Assembly: GCA_963772595.1 (NCBI GenBank)
Contig: CAVYXZ010000004.1
Coordinates: 1-64,000 of the forward strand
Direction: 5' to 3'
DNA: 64,000 nt
From: CAVYXZ01 sp963772595
GTDB lineage: Bacteria; Chloroflexota; Anaerolineae; Aggregatilineales; Phototrophicaceae
Position numbers and translations under genes: made by a program. Positions 42,501 through 51,599 of the stretch are shown here, piece by piece. How positions within the stretch are numbered: position 1 is the stretch's first letter; the number at the start of each line of letters is the position of its first letter. The notes below the pieces were generated by a model. The model was not told where the DNA came from. It did not search any database and saw only the letters and a list, made by a program, of their open reading frames with translations.

Positions 42501-43400
42501 ATGGCGGATTGGCGTGGTATTTTTGCAATCCCGATGACACCTTTTGACGCACAGGATCAGGTAGACGAGGAGACGCTGCGGGCGGAGGTTCAGTTCTGTG
42601 TTGAGTCCCATGTCGGCGGCCTCTGCGTCCCGGTGATGGTCAGCGAGTTCCGGCTGCTCTCCGAAGACGAGCGCCGCCTGCTGATCCGCATCCCGGTGGA
42701 ACTGTGCAAGCCCGCCGGAGTCCCGGTCATCGCCAACTGCGCGGCGGTCAATGCCCCGCTGGCGGTCCGCTATGCGCGTTATGCGGAGGAGGTCGGCGCG
42801 GATGCGGTCATCGCCATGCCGCCGTACCTGCTGGAGACCGATTTCGACAGCATCTTCGCCTACTACCAGGCGATTGCGGACGCCGTGAGCATTCCGGTCT
42901 GGATTCAGAACGCCAGTGTCGCGCCGCTTTCGACGGACCAGATCATCCGCCTCTGTGCGGAAATTGAGAATATCGCTTGGGTCAAGCAGGAGGTCGCGCC
43001 CAGCACGCACACTATCAGCGCCCTGCTTGAGCGCCACTCGCCCGCCATCGAGGGCGTGATGGGCGGCGCGGGCGGACGCTTCCTGATGACTGAACGCGCG
43101 CGGGGCGCGGTCGGGGTCATCGTGGCCTGCGAGTTCTGCGACATCTTGCAGCGCGTTTGGGATCTGCTGGATGCGGGCGAAGACGCTGAAGCGGAAGACC
43201 TGTTTGACCGGGTGCTGCCGGGCATCGTACTCGAAGGGCTGATGGGCATGGCCTTCGCCAAAGAGGTCATGCTGCGGCGCGGCGTGTTGAAGAACAACCG
43301 CATCCGCAACCGGACCGCGCCCCTGGATAAGCACGATTTGCTAGAGATTGACCGGATGCTGGCGCGTCTGGAGCCTTATTTTGTATGGAGAAACCATTAA
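42501..43400 (+). CDS. DapA-family (N-acetylneuraminate lyase/DHDPS-like) aldolase
   Basis: A 299-residue TIM-barrel class I aldolase. GIFAIPMTPFDAQDQVDEETLRAEVQF opens the barrel; the Schiff-base lysine is Lys162 in IAWVKQEV and the catalytic Tyr109 is in MPPYLLE. GG(x)S/T motif for pyruvate carboxylate is replaced: CVPVMVSEFRLLSEDE lacks the usual GTTGE, so the substrate differs from true dihydrodipicolinate synthase. AAGGAG precedes the ATG. The following enolase-superfamily gene overlaps its stop (TAATG), pointing to a sugar-acid catabolic pair, such as dehydratase plus keto-acid aldolase/dehydratase. Confidence 0.87.
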   Translation: MADWRGIFAIPMTPFDAQDQVDEETLRAEVQFCVESHVGGLCVPVMVSEFRLLSEDERRLLIRIPVELCKPAGVPVIANCAAVNAPLAVRYARYAEEVGADAVIAMPPYLLETDFDSIFAYYQAIADAVSIPVWIQNASVAPLSTDQIIRLCAEIENIAWVKQEVAPSTHTISALLERHSPAIEGVMGGAGGRFLMTERARGAVGVIVACEFCDILQRVWDLLDAGEDAEAEDLFDRVLPGIVLEGLMGMAFAKEVMLRRGVLKNNRIRNRTAPLDKHDLLEIDRMLARLEPYFVWRNH

Positions 43401-44716
43401 TGGCTGATAACGATCTTGAAGCCCAGGTAGGCCGGGTGGAAGACGCCGTCAATACGGCTTCCAGCCCCTCCGATTTGAAGATTACGGATATGCGCATGGC
43501 GGTGGTCTGCTCGAATTACGATTACCCGATCATCCGCATTGATACCAACCAGGGCGTGTATGGCATCGGCGAAGTGCGTGACGCGGGTCACAAGGAGAAC
43601 GCGCTGCAATTTAAGAGTATGCTGCTGGGGCAGAACCCCTGCAATATTGACATGATCTTCCGCACGATGAAACAGTTCGGCAACTGGGGCCGCGAAGGCG
43701 GCGGCGTCTCCGGCATCGAGATTGCGCTGTGGGACCTCATCGGCAAGGTCTACGGCGTGCCCTGCTACCAGATGCTGGGCGGCAAATATCGCTCGCATAT
43801 CCGCCTGTATGCCGATACCCCCCGGCCCACCGAGATGACACCCGAAGCCTACGTCAAGCGTGTGCTGGGCCGCAAAGCGATGGGCATGACCTTCATCAAG
43901 TTCGACGTGGGCCTGCATATCCTCGAAGATTTCCCGGATGGCACGGTCGGCACAGCGACAAAGTATGAACATCACATGCGCTGGGGCGGACCGATCCGGG
44001 GGACCCAGTTCGGCACCCAGTTGACCGATCAGGGCCTCGCCAAATTTGTCGAGATCGTCGCGGCGGTGCGCGACGCGGTCGGCTGGGACATGGCGCTGGC
44101 GATTGACCATTTCGGCCCGCTGTCCGTCAAAGACGGCATCCGGCTCGGTCATGCGCTGGAACCCTTCGGCCTGACCTGGATCGAAGACGTCATCCCCTGG
44201 CAGGATGTCGAGGGCAACCGCCGCGTCACCGAAGCCATCAACGTCCCGACCGCCAATGGCGAAGACATTTACCTCTGGGATGGCTTCCGCGAACCCATCG
44301 AAAAGCACGCCTTCGACATCATTCACCCGGACCTGCTGACTGCGGGCGGTATGGCCGAGACCAAACGCATCGCCGACTACGCGGAACGCTACGGCATACC
44401 GACCGCGCTGCATTTCGCCGGATCCCCTATCGCCTTGATGGCGAACGTCCACTGCGGCGCGGCGATTCCGAGCCTGATTGCGCTGGAAATGCACGCGCTG
44501 GATTTGCCTTTCTGGCGCGACCTGGTCACAGGACTGGACGATCCGCTCTTCGTGGATGGATACGTCAAGGTGCCGGATAAACCGGGCTTGGGTGTGGATT
44601 TGAATTACGAGGGGATCGAGGCGAATCTGCGCTTCCCCGGCCTCTTCGAGCCAACGGACGAATGGAACACGCCCAAACTCGGATTCTGGCAGCCGGATCG
44701 CCGCTGGGATAAGTAG
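43400..44716 (+). CDS. Mandelate racemase-family sugar-acid dehydratase-like enzyme
   Basis: A 438-residue enolase-superfamily enzyme. Metal ligands: Asp236 (LAIDHFGP), Glu262 (TWIEDVIPW), Glu288 (TANGEDIYLW). Bases: Lys167 with Asp169 in FIKFDVGLH and His338 in ALHFAGSP, a KxD plus His arrangement seen among acid-sugar dehydratases. The substrate cannot be fixed, but aldonate/aldarate-type acids are likely. ATG 43400 is used (GGAG 9 bases upstream); an ATG at 43385 is possible. It forms a two-gene operon with the DapA-family gene. Confidence 0.87.
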   Translation: MADNDLEAQVGRVEDAVNTASSPSDLKITDMRMAVVCSNYDYPIIRIDTNQGVYGIGEVRDAGHKENALQFKSMLLGQNPCNIDMIFRTMKQFGNWGREGGGVSGIEIALWDLIGKVYGVPCYQMLGGKYRSHIRLYADTPRPTEMTPEAYVKRVLGRKAMGMTFIKFDVGLHILEDFPDGTVGTATKYEHHMRWGGPIRGTQFGTQLTDQGLAKFVEIVAAVRDAVGWDMALAIDHFGPLSVKDGIRLGHALEPFGLTWIEDVIPWQDVEGNRRVTEAINVPTANGEDIYLWDGFREPIEKHAFDIIHPDLLTAGGMAETKRIADYAERYGIPTALHFAGSPIALMANVHCGAAIPSLIALEMHALDLPFWRDLVTGLDDPLFVDGYVKVPDKPGLGVDLNYEGIEANLRFPGLFEPTDEWNTPKLGFWQPDRRWDK

Positions 44717-44881
44717 CAGATCGTCCTCAATATCAGTTTTGAGGTCCCTGTAGGAAACCCGAAAACTTCAGCAAGAGGATGTTTTGGCAAAAGGATTTAC
44801 TCCGCATTGATGCAGGGTGTGATTGAACACACTATATTGAGCAGTTTATAACCTGTCAGTGCGTTTATCTCAACCAGCTAA

Positions 44882-45922
44882 TCAAGCGCCGCTCAAAGGC
44901 GCACGCCGCAGAGTGAGGATGACGGTCGTGCCTTTGCCGACCGCACTCTCCAGCCAGATACGCCCGCCCTGCGCTTCGACGGCCAGACGGCAGAAGGTCA
45001 GGCCCAGGCCGCTGCCAATCGCTGCCCCGGCTTTGCGCGCTTCGATCTGGGTGAACTTGCCAAAGACCTTATCGACCCATTCTGGCGCGATGCCCATGCC
45101 TTCGTCGCGGATGCGCAGCGCCACCATATCGCCCGCATGAGGGACGGCGTTGAGCGACACCGTGCCCTCTGCCGGGCTATATTTCAGCGCATTGCTCAGC
45201 AGATTGACCAGCACACGCACCGTCAGATCGGCATCGGCCAGCACACAGTCCGCTCCGGCGTCGATTCCGCTGGCGACATGAACCTCGCCGCGCAGCGCCA
45301 TCGCCGAGATCTGGTCCAGCGCGGCATCGAACATGGGCTGAAGCGCTGTCGCCTGCATGTTCACCTTGAGCTTGCCGCTTTCAAGCTGTGCCAGGTCCAG
45401 CAGCGAATTGACCAGCGACAACATCCGGTGTGCTGCGGATACACTCAGCTTGACAAGGTCGCGCTGCATTGGGTCCATCTCAACGTCAGGGGTATCCAGC
45501 ACCAGAGTCAGACCGGAGAGGATATTTGACAGCGGCGAGCGCAGATCATGCACGACGAAATGCGCCAGTTCTTCCTGGCGAGCACGCGCTGCCCGCAGCG
45601 AGGTCAGGCTGAAGGTGACGATCACGAAAAAGCTTAGTCGCACGCCTGCATTCCAGTAGGGGATGGTGGGCGAGGAATACACCCGGCCCCCGATTAGATC
45701 CACCAGCAGCCAAACCGCAGCAGCGGCAAGGGCCATCAGGTAGCCCAAACGGTCATTCTGGACAAACCAGGCCACCAGCGCAACCGGAATTAGATAGAAG
45801 ACGGAGAAACTCAGTTCGGAGCCAGTGACATAATCAAGCGCACCGATGAACACGACTAGCAGCGCAGCCAGCCCTATGATGAAACCTTGCGACCGACGTT
45901 GAAGCACCCCAACAAGCATCAT
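44882..45922 (-). CDS. Membrane sensor histidine kinase, orphan
   Basis: A 346-residue kinase. Three to four TM helices cover residues about 12-108. The HisKA domain has the phospho-acceptor His125 in FVVHDLRSPLSNILSGL. The HATPase domain shows the N box NLLSNALKYSP, G1 IRDEGMGIAPEWVDKVF and G2 GSGLGLTFCRLAVEAQGG. No extracellular sensor domain is visible, so the signal is perhaps sensed within the membrane. No response-regulator gene is adjacent, so the partner lies elsewhere. Confidence 0.92.
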   Translation of the reverse strand: MMLVGVLQRRSQGFIIGLAALLVVFIGALDYVTGSELSFSVFYLIPVALVAWFVQNDRLGYLMALAAAAVWLLVDLIGGRVYSSPTIPYWNAGVRLSFFVIVTFSLTSLRAARARQEELAHFVVHDLRSPLSNILSGLTLVLDTPDVEMDPMQRDLVKLSVSAAHRMLSLVNSLLDLAQLESGKLKVNMQATALQPMFDAALDQISAMALRGEVHVASGIDAGADCVLADADLTVRVLVNLLSNALKYSPAEGTVSLNAVPHAGDMVALRIRDEGMGIAPEWVDKVFGKFTQIEARKAGAAIGSGLGLTFCRLAVEAQGGRIWLESAVGKGTTVILTLRRAPLSGA

Positions 45923-46027
45923 AGGCGCCCATCCGGCACAGCCTACAAGTCTCAGGACATCAATTGTTTAGCTAACATCATATATCAACATGGGTTAATC
46001 TGTGCCGCAAGAATCGCGATGAGGAAT

Positions 46028-47110
46028 TTACAGCCGCCCGTAGCGTTTGAGCAGCGCGCGCAGGCGGTCATGCGGCAGGGCATGGACGGTGATGTTATCG
46101 CGCCCGGTCATGGTCTCAGCGGCGATCAGTGAATTGAGAATGGCTTCTTCAACACATTCGACAACCGCCAGGAAGAACTCGTCAATCGTGCGGCCATCGT
46201 CGATGAAGTTGAGACGCGAGCCAATGACCGCATCGGGATAATGATCGAAGCGGGCGCTGGTGGAAAAGGCGATCACGAAGTCCCCGCTCTGGTCACTGCT
46301 GATCGAGCCGGTGCGCGCCAGGCCCAAAGCGGCGCGCTTGGCAAGGCGCTCAAGCTGCGAGGCCGAAAAAGGTGCGTCGGTCGCCAGGACCATCATGATT
46401 GAGCCGGGATTAGGCTGCGGCATCAGTTCATCGGCCAGCGCCAGCCCCACCGGCACACCCAGGACCATCAGTTCGGGACGGCGGCCCATATTGCTTTGCA
46501 CCAGCGCGCCGACGGTGAAGCGGCCTTCCATGACCTTGCGTGAGGCGCTGCCGATACCCCCCTTGAACTGGTAGCACATCGTTCCGGTGCCGCCGCCGAC
46601 GTTACCCTCCGTGACCGGCCCGCTGGCTGCCGACTTAATCGCCTGCCAGACGCTCTCCGGCGTAATATGCCGTCCGCGCACATCGTTGAGCGTCCCCTCA
46701 TTACACTCGCCCACCACGCAGTTGACGGTCGCCGTCGTCAGGGCAATATCCGGGTTCTGCTTCAGCATGTAACTCAACAGCGCGTCACTGGCCCGGGCCA
46801 CGCTCAGATTGCTGGTCAGAACAATAGGCGTTTCGATGGTGCCGCGCTCACGGATCTGTTCGAAGCCATGCACCTTACCGAAGCCGTTGATGGAATACAC
46901 GGCAGCCGCGACTTTGTCCCGGTAGATGTTGCCGCCGTGCGCCAGCACTGCCGTCACCCCGGTCCGCACCGGACCTTCCCCCTCGACCAGCGCCCCTTCG
47001 CCCTGGATGAGCGTTGTGTGACCCACGCGAACGCCGGGCACATCGGTAATTGCATTGAGTTCACCCGTCGGCAAGCGCCCCGGATCCGGCACAAAATCGC
47101 GCAGTCGCAT
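46028..47110 (-). CDS. P1-family (DmpA-like) peptidase
   Basis: A 360-residue member of peptidase family S58, Ntn-like self-processing aminopeptidases. MRLRDFVPDPGRLPTGELNAITDVPGVRVGHTTL is the family N terminus; NVGGGTGTMCYQFKGGIGSASR is the conserved centre; self-cleavage probably occurs in PNPGSIMMVLATDAPFS between Gly and Ser, with Ser as new N-terminal nucleophile. Enzymes act on D-Ala or beta-amino peptides. Start ATG 47110 overlaps the SDR stop (TGATG), so the two genes are coupled. Confidence 0.9.
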   Translation of the reverse strand: MRLRDFVPDPGRLPTGELNAITDVPGVRVGHTTLIQGEGALVEGEGPVRTGVTAVLAHGGNIYRDKVAAAVYSINGFGKVHGFEQIRERGTIETPIVLTSNLSVARASDALLSYMLKQNPDIALTTATVNCVVGECNEGTLNDVRGRHITPESVWQAIKSAASGPVTEGNVGGGTGTMCYQFKGGIGSASRKVMEGRFTVGALVQSNMGRRPELMVLGVPVGLALADELMPQPNPGSIMMVLATDAPFSASQLERLAKRAALGLARTGSISSDQSGDFVIAFSTSARFDHYPDAVIGSRLNFIDDGRTIDEFFLAVVECVEEAILNSLIAAETMTGRDNITVHALPHDRLRALLKRYGRL

Positions 47111-47850
47111 CAGAGCATACTCTCCCCGCCATCGACGTTCAGACACTGCCCGGTCACAAAGCTGGCCGCATCCGAGCAGAGGAACAGCACCACCCCGGCC
47201 ACCTCGTCGTAGCTTCCGGCACGGCCCTGGGCGTTCTGCGGCCCATCGACGCCGATATTACCCGGACAGACGGCGTTGACGCGAATCCCCTGCGGTGCGA
47301 GTTCCTGCGCGCACTGCTTGGTGAAGCCCACCAGACCGCTCTTGCTGGCGACATAGGCCGCGCCCTGTGGCAGCGGGTTCAGGTGCCCGGCACTGCTGGC
47401 AACGTTGACGATCACGCCGCCGCCTTCATCGGCCATGACCCGGCCCAGAAGTTGGCTGCAAAAGAAGGTTCCGGTCATATTGACTTCCAGCATCCGCCGC
47501 CAGTCCCATTCGTCCAGCTTGAGCAGCGGCGCAGAAAGCGATTCCGCCCCGGCGGCATTCACGAGAATTTGGATCTTGCCGAAGCGGTCGCGGGCGCTCT
47601 CGATCATGGCGCTGACCTGGAAGCGGTTGGTCACGTCGCCCTGCCAGCCCATCGCCTGCCCACCGGCGGCCTTGATCTCCTCGACCACACGGTCCACGCG
47701 ATCCGGGTTGATGTCGTTGACCACGACGTTTGCACCGGAATCGGCAAAGGCGAGCGCTATGGCTCGCCCGATGTCTGCTCCTGCGCCGGTGACGATGGCG
47801 CTTTGCTGTTTTAGATCAACGCGGAAGGCCGGCACAAGTCCTGCAACCAA
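47110..47850 (-). CDS. SDR-family oxidoreductase
   Basis: A 246-residue classical short-chain dehydrogenase. Cofactor motif TGAGADIG (21-28), NAAG (98-101), catalytic Ser152/153, Tyr166 and Lys170 (YVASK). NDIN after the second strand (Asp46) favours NAD. The ending CLNVDGGESML is typical. The ATG at 47850 lies inside the 3' end of the upstream hydrolase gene; a GTG at 47835 with AGGA upstream is an equally good start. It is coupled to the P1 peptidase gene; the three genes form a - strand operon. Confidence 0.9.
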   Translation of the reverse strand: MVAGLVPAFRVDLKQQSAIVTGAGADIGRAIALAFADSGANVVVNDINPDRVDRVVEEIKAAGGQAMGWQGDVTNRFQVSAMIESARDRFGKIQILVNAAGAESLSAPLLKLDEWDWRRMLEVNMTGTFFCSQLLGRVMADEGGGVIVNVASSAGHLNPLPQGAAYVASKSGLVGFTKQCAQELAPQGIRVNAVCPGNIGVDGPQNAQGRAGSYDEVAGVVLFLCSDAASFVTGQCLNVDGGESML

Positions 47851-48569
47851 TCGGTGAGTACACTGCGCGCCGCAGCAGGCAGTCGGTGATTTTCAATCAA
47901 CTTGCGGTCCACACTGCCCGGCACGACGTAGTAACTCGCGCCAAAATCGTACATTTTACGGTGCGCCTCGCATGTGGCCTGGGCATACTTTTGCCAGGGG
48001 TACCAATCGCTCTCGCTCATCATAATGCAAAGCTCGGCGTCAATCGCCAGTACGCTGTCTTCGTCCAGCATGTTCGCCAGCAGGATTACGCCGCGCGGTT
48101 TTTGGAGACGCGCAAACAAGCCGTAAGCATTGCCCAGCATCCCGGTCCCGGCGTCCTCGGCCAGAATCACGACCCGATTATGATCGATCAGCGGCTGCGC
48201 CAGTGCAACTTCATAAGCGCTTACCGCATCCTGAGTCACCGAGCCGCGTCCACTGGCCCCGCTGCGCCCGGTACCGCGTTTGTCCCAGCGAAACACGGCG
48301 TAGCCGCAGTCCAGGCCGAGTGATGCAAACGGCCAATACCAATCCCGGCTGTTATAACCGGCATGGTGCAGTATAAATATGAGCGGATACCCATCGCTGG
48401 GCGGTGGAGAAAAGGGATAATCTATTTGCCCGGACAGACTAACACTATCACCTGCAAACACCAACTCGATAAGGTCTTCGGTGGTGCTCCCTACGCCCTG
48501 ATCCACTGCCATGACCACTCCGTGTGCTGAATTGACTAACCCGACAAGAATAATGGAGACTAGAAACAA
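47811..48569 (-). CDS. Exported alpha/beta-hydrolase-like protein without GxSxG
   Basis: A 252-residue protein with an N-terminal hydrophobic segment (FLVSIILVGLVNSAHGVVMAV). The fold is alpha/beta hydrolase: LIFILHHAGYNSRDWYWPF (oxyanion strand) and RWDKRGTGRSGASG. At the nucleophile elbow it reads VVILAEDAGTGMLGNAYGLF, with no Ser in GxSxG position; an Asp or no nucleophile may be used. The late His could be ENHRLP. It may be a non-catalytic or atypical hydrolase. It overlaps the SDR gene by 40 bases on the same strand. Confidence 0.7.
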   Translation of the reverse strand: MFLVSIILVGLVNSAHGVVMAVDQGVGSTTEDLIELVFAGDSVSLSGQIDYPFSPPPSDGYPLIFILHHAGYNSRDWYWPFASLGLDCGYAVFRWDKRGTGRSGASGRGSVTQDAVSAYEVALAQPLIDHNRVVILAEDAGTGMLGNAYGLFARLQKPRGVILLANMLDEDSVLAIDAELCIMMSESDWYPWQKYAQATCEAHRKMYDFGASYYVVPGSVDRKLIENHRLPAAARSVLTDWLQDLCRPSALI

Positions 48570-48762
48570 GGTTTCATCAAAAGAAGCCTGCGTTCATAGG
48601 GAGTATGACAGGTATTTATAGTATATCAGGCTATGCGAATTTTTCCAGCTTTTCGTCACAATTGTAAGCTTCGGGTAGTATGAAAGTCATGTTATATGGA
48701 CACAGCCCGGCTTGACCGGTTAGAACGCACGTGCTAAGCTGTCGGAAAAGCGAGAGAGAGCG

Positions 48763-50013
48763 ATGACCCTGGAATTCAAAGAACTCGTGCCGCAGATCAC
48801 CCGGATGGGCGCGATGCTGGAAAAACTGGACTTCGACCAGAGCGAGGCGCTTCAACTGGCCTTCGAGCGCTTCGAAGCGGCCTCGGACCTCAACGCGGCT
48901 CGTGCGCGTATCGACTGGGTGCGGCGCTCGGATGTCAGCGGTTATCGCGGCGCGGGGCCGCTGGACGGGCCGGACGCCGAGCCGATCAACGCGATTGTGC
49001 CCGCCCCGGCTTCCCCGCCCCAGGCGACCATTATCGCAGCGGACGGCTCGCAGATTTACCCTGACGACCAGAACGCGGTGCATTATTACCTGCTCAACCT
49101 GGGGGCCTTCGTCTACCATCACGGTGCGGAACGCACGCCGGAGCAGTTTACCCAGCCCCGTCTCTATTATCATAAGGATCACGTCCACGACCGCTATGGC
49201 CGGGTGATCCGCCACCGCGAGGTCGATGACCGGCGCACGACGGCGGAGATGCACTTCCTCGCCGAATATGCCGAAGCCTACCGCGAGGAAGCCCAGCCGC
49301 TGCTGGCACTCTATGACAACCGGCTGATGTTCCAGAGCGCAGGCGATCAGGCGAACAATGCCGCCGCCTTCCGCGAGTATATGGCGGCGCTGGTACGGCT
49401 GCGCGATACTGGGGCCGTCCTGGCGGGCTATATCGACGACCCGCACATGAGCCGCCGCGTGATGCAGCTCCTCTACCTGCTCAGCCTGCCAGACGAGACA
49501 GCGGTCAAGGAAAAGCAGATGCTGCTGGCCCAGGCGGGCGATCTGGACGGGCTGCGCGACCGGCAGTTCTTCCGGCATGTGCTGGAACCGGGCGAGCGCT
49601 CGGCTATTATGGTGCAGAACTCGCCGCGTAACCTGGAGTTCCGGCGGCGCGGGGAGAGCTACGAGATCGCCTTCTTCTACCTCAACGTTGGCAGCGATTA
49701 CCAGCCGCACGTCGTCCGGGTCGATATTCCGGTCTGGGTGGCGCGCGACCCGGCGGCGGTCGATGCGCTGCACAGTCTGCTGCTGGTCCAATGCAGGATG
49801 CAAGGTCGCAATCCCTACCCCTACGTGCTGACACGCGCCGACGAACTGGCCGTCGTCACCAACCGCGACCGGCGCAAACTGGACGAACTGGTCCGGGTGC
49901 AGATTCGCAAATCGACCACGCTGGCGATTGATAAGCCGGAGTTTCTGGGTAAAGATCGAGGCAAGGATCTGGCGCGCAGCCAGAAGCGCCGCTTTGAGAT
50001 TAAACCTCACTGA
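48763..50013 (+). CDS. nurA: NurA-domain nuclease
   Basis: A 416-residue NurA-family protein. The first metal-ligand Asp94 is in ATIIAADGSQIYP, a second acidic site is VLAGYIDDPHMSRRVMQLLYL, and QPHVVRVDIPVWVA plus the C-terminal YPYVLTRADELAVV follow the family. NurA is a 5'-3' exonuclease that works with the HerA hexameric translocase in DNA end resection. GAGAG precedes the ATG. The HAS-barrel gene follows 13 bases later, but the HerA gene lies 4.3 kb downstream beyond accessory genes. Confidence 0.88.
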   Translation: MTLEFKELVPQITRMGAMLEKLDFDQSEALQLAFERFEAASDLNAARARIDWVRRSDVSGYRGAGPLDGPDAEPINAIVPAPASPPQATIIAADGSQIYPDDQNAVHYYLLNLGAFVYHHGAERTPEQFTQPRLYYHKDHVHDRYGRVIRHREVDDRRTTAEMHFLAEYAEAYREEAQPLLALYDNRLMFQSAGDQANNAAAFREYMAALVRLRDTGAVLAGYIDDPHMSRRVMQLLYLLSLPDETAVKEKQMLLAQAGDLDGLRDRQFFRHVLEPGERSAIMVQNSPRNLEFRRRGESYEIAFFYLNVGSDYQPHVVRVDIPVWVARDPAAVDALHSLLLVQCRMQGRNPYPYVLTRADELAVVTNRDRRKLDELVRVQIRKSTTLAIDKPEFLGKDRGKDLARSQKRRFEIKPH

Positions 50014-50026
50014 TGGAGGAAGCGTC

Positions 50027-50632
50027 ATGATGCAAGAACAGCCCCGGATTGTCGGGCGTATTCTGCGGGCCAGCACGGTCGGCTTTGACTGCGGCACGCA
50101 CAGCACCTCGATTGATGGACATCACGATTTCGGCGCGCTGGTCAAGGCGCAGGTCGCCAACAGCCCCGGCCTGATCGTCTTCGGCCTGATTTTCGCCGTC
50201 GAGATCGAAAGCGATCAGCTTGTAACCGAGATGGTCATGGCCGATGGTGTGGACATCAACATTCTGCTGGATCACCGCGAGAACCGCATGATCCCGGTCT
50301 CGATCCGGGTGTTGAATGTGGGCTTCAGCGATAACGGCTACATCATCCACAGCCTGCCGCCCCGCCCGCCGATGAGCCTCTCTGACGTGCTGCCCTGTAC
50401 GCCTGAGGAGGTGCGCGCTTTCAATCAGAAATGTGATTACTTCCGGCTGGTGCTGAACGCCCCGGAAGTGCCGTCGGACGACCTGCTGGCGGCAGCGCTG
50501 CGTTATGCCATGTGGACCTTCCCGGAGGAGGAGCGCTATGCTTTCATGGTGCGCTGCGGACGGCATCTCACGCGGCTGCTGTCGGGCGATCTCAAGCGCC
50601 TGTCTCATGTCCTGACGCTTTTACGCCCGTAG
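50027..50632 (+). CDS. HAS-barrel-like partner of NurA/HerA
   Basis: A 201-residue protein. RIVGRILRASTVGFDCGTHSTSIDGHHDFGALVKAQ resembles the HAS-barrel (HerA/ATP-synthase barrel) that forms the N terminus of HerA; the rest is helical (DDLLAAALRYAMWTFPEEERYAFMVRCGRHLTRLL). GGAGGA precedes the ATG with good spacing, 13 bases after nurA, so the two are co-translated. A nurA/HAS-barrel/herA trio is a recurring arrangement in several phyla as far as I know; its role is inferred as adaptor. Confidence 0.72.
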   Translation: MMQEQPRIVGRILRASTVGFDCGTHSTSIDGHHDFGALVKAQVANSPGLIVFGLIFAVEIESDQLVTEMVMADGVDINILLDHRENRMIPVSIRVLNVGFSDNGYIIHSLPPRPPMSLSDVLPCTPEEVRAFNQKCDYFRLVLNAPEVPSDDLLAAALRYAMWTFPEEERYAFMVRCGRHLTRLLSGDLKRLSHVLTLLRP

Positions 50633-50651
50633 GGACATAAGGCAATAGATA

Positions 50652-50690
50652 CAACGCAAAGCCGCGAAGAAAATCAAGATCAAAAGATTG
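50652..50690 (-). repeat. Inverted copy of dispersed GCGTCTTTGCG repeat (decayed)
   Basis: On the - strand: ATCTTTTGATCTTGATTTT then CTTCGCGGCTTTGCGTTG. It is a diverged copy of the repeat at 53679. A relic of another hairpin repeat (TTGTAGGGACATG..., 50737-50766) lies just after it. Confidence 0.5.
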
Positions 50691-50776
50691 GACCCAGAGA
50701 ATGCAGGATATCGCGCAGAGATCATTATCAAAGCATTGTAGGGACATGACTCGCCGTATTCAGGGAGGGTAAGCTG

Positions 50777-51094
50777 ATGCAAACCTGGCTGTATCGCATC
50801 CAACCGGTGCGCCCGCAGATGCTATCCGAAGGCGCGACACCGGAGGAAGACGCGATCACGACGCAGCACTTCAATTACCTGAAGGGTCTGATGGATTCCG
50901 GCGTGCTCATTCTGGCCGGGCGGACGCAGACCACCGATTACAGCAGCTTCGGTATCATCGTCTTCAAAGCGGAAGACGAAGCCGCCGCCTGGGCCATCAT
51001 CCACAAGGATCCGGCAGTCCAGGCCCGGCAGTTCCGTGCAGAATTGTTCCCCTACCGCATCGCCCTGCTGGATGCGGCCAACGCAGAAGACTAG
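50777..51094 (+). CDS. YciI-family protein
   Basis: A 105-residue ferredoxin-like protein of the YciI family: WLYRIQPVRPQMLSEGATPEEDAITTQHFNYLKGLMDSGVLILAGRTQ, then FGIIVFKAEDEAAAWAIIHKDPAV. The H-x-Y helix and GVLILAGR segment match the family. YciI proteins are small dimers of uncertain function. AGGGAGGG precedes the ATG. It sits between the NurA pair and a DinB gene. Confidence 0.82.
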   Translation: MQTWLYRIQPVRPQMLSEGATPEEDAITTQHFNYLKGLMDSGVLILAGRTQTTDYSSFGIIVFKAEDEAAAWAIIHKDPAVQARQFRAELFPYRIALLDAANAED

Positions 51095-51137
51095 ACTTTA
51101 TGGATACAGCACACCATAACCATGACATGGAGCAGCG

Positions 51138-51599
51138 ATGGCAGACTCCGACTTAATTGAAATGTGGCGGGTATCGGCGCGGATCACGCGCTATGTGCTG
51201 GATGACATCCCGGAGGCGCATCTGGCCGATCAACTTGAGGCGCGGGCCTGGACGGTGGGGCGGCATCTCGCCCATGTCCACAATAACCGCCGTGATTGGT
51301 TAAGCGGCACTAAGGACTTGCAGGCGCAGGTCGCTGAGGTCGCCAACGAGCAGACTGGCGACAAGGCGCTGCTGCAAAGCGCGCTGGATAGCTCCGCCGA
51401 GGTCATGGCGCAGATGCTGGCCCGTGCGATTGAGACTGGCAAGGTTTCCGGGTTTAAGCGCCCGCCAGCGATCTTTACCGGCTACCTCATCTCGCACGAG
51501 GCCTACCACGTCAGCGAGATCAGCGTGATTCTGGCGCAGAACGGTCACCGGCTGCCCAATGAGATCGCCTGGGGCATCTGGGAATGGGACAAACGCTGA
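51138..51599 (+). CDS. DinB-family protein
   Basis: A 153-residue DinB-fold protein: RISARITRYVL-type first helix (VSARITRYVLDDIPEAHL), TVGRHLAHVHNNRRDWL with ligand His, and YLISHEAYHVSEISVILAQNG (HxxxH). The ending WGIWEWDKR is common to a DinB branch. GGAG precedes the ATG. The TGA overlaps the ATG of the next small gene. Fourth DinB-like protein in the window. Confidence 0.85.
   Translation: MADSDLIEMWRVSARITRYVLDDIPEAHLADQLEARAWTVGRHLAHVHNNRRDWLSGTKDLQAQVAEVANEQTGDKALLQSALDSSAEVMAQMLARAIETGKVSGFKRPPAIFTGYLISHEAYHVSEISVILAQNGHRLPNEIAWGIWEWDKR

Noticed and set aside
48631..50106. 491-codon - strand frame opposite nurA
   Set aside because: Antisense to the NurA gene; composition typical of a shadow frame.
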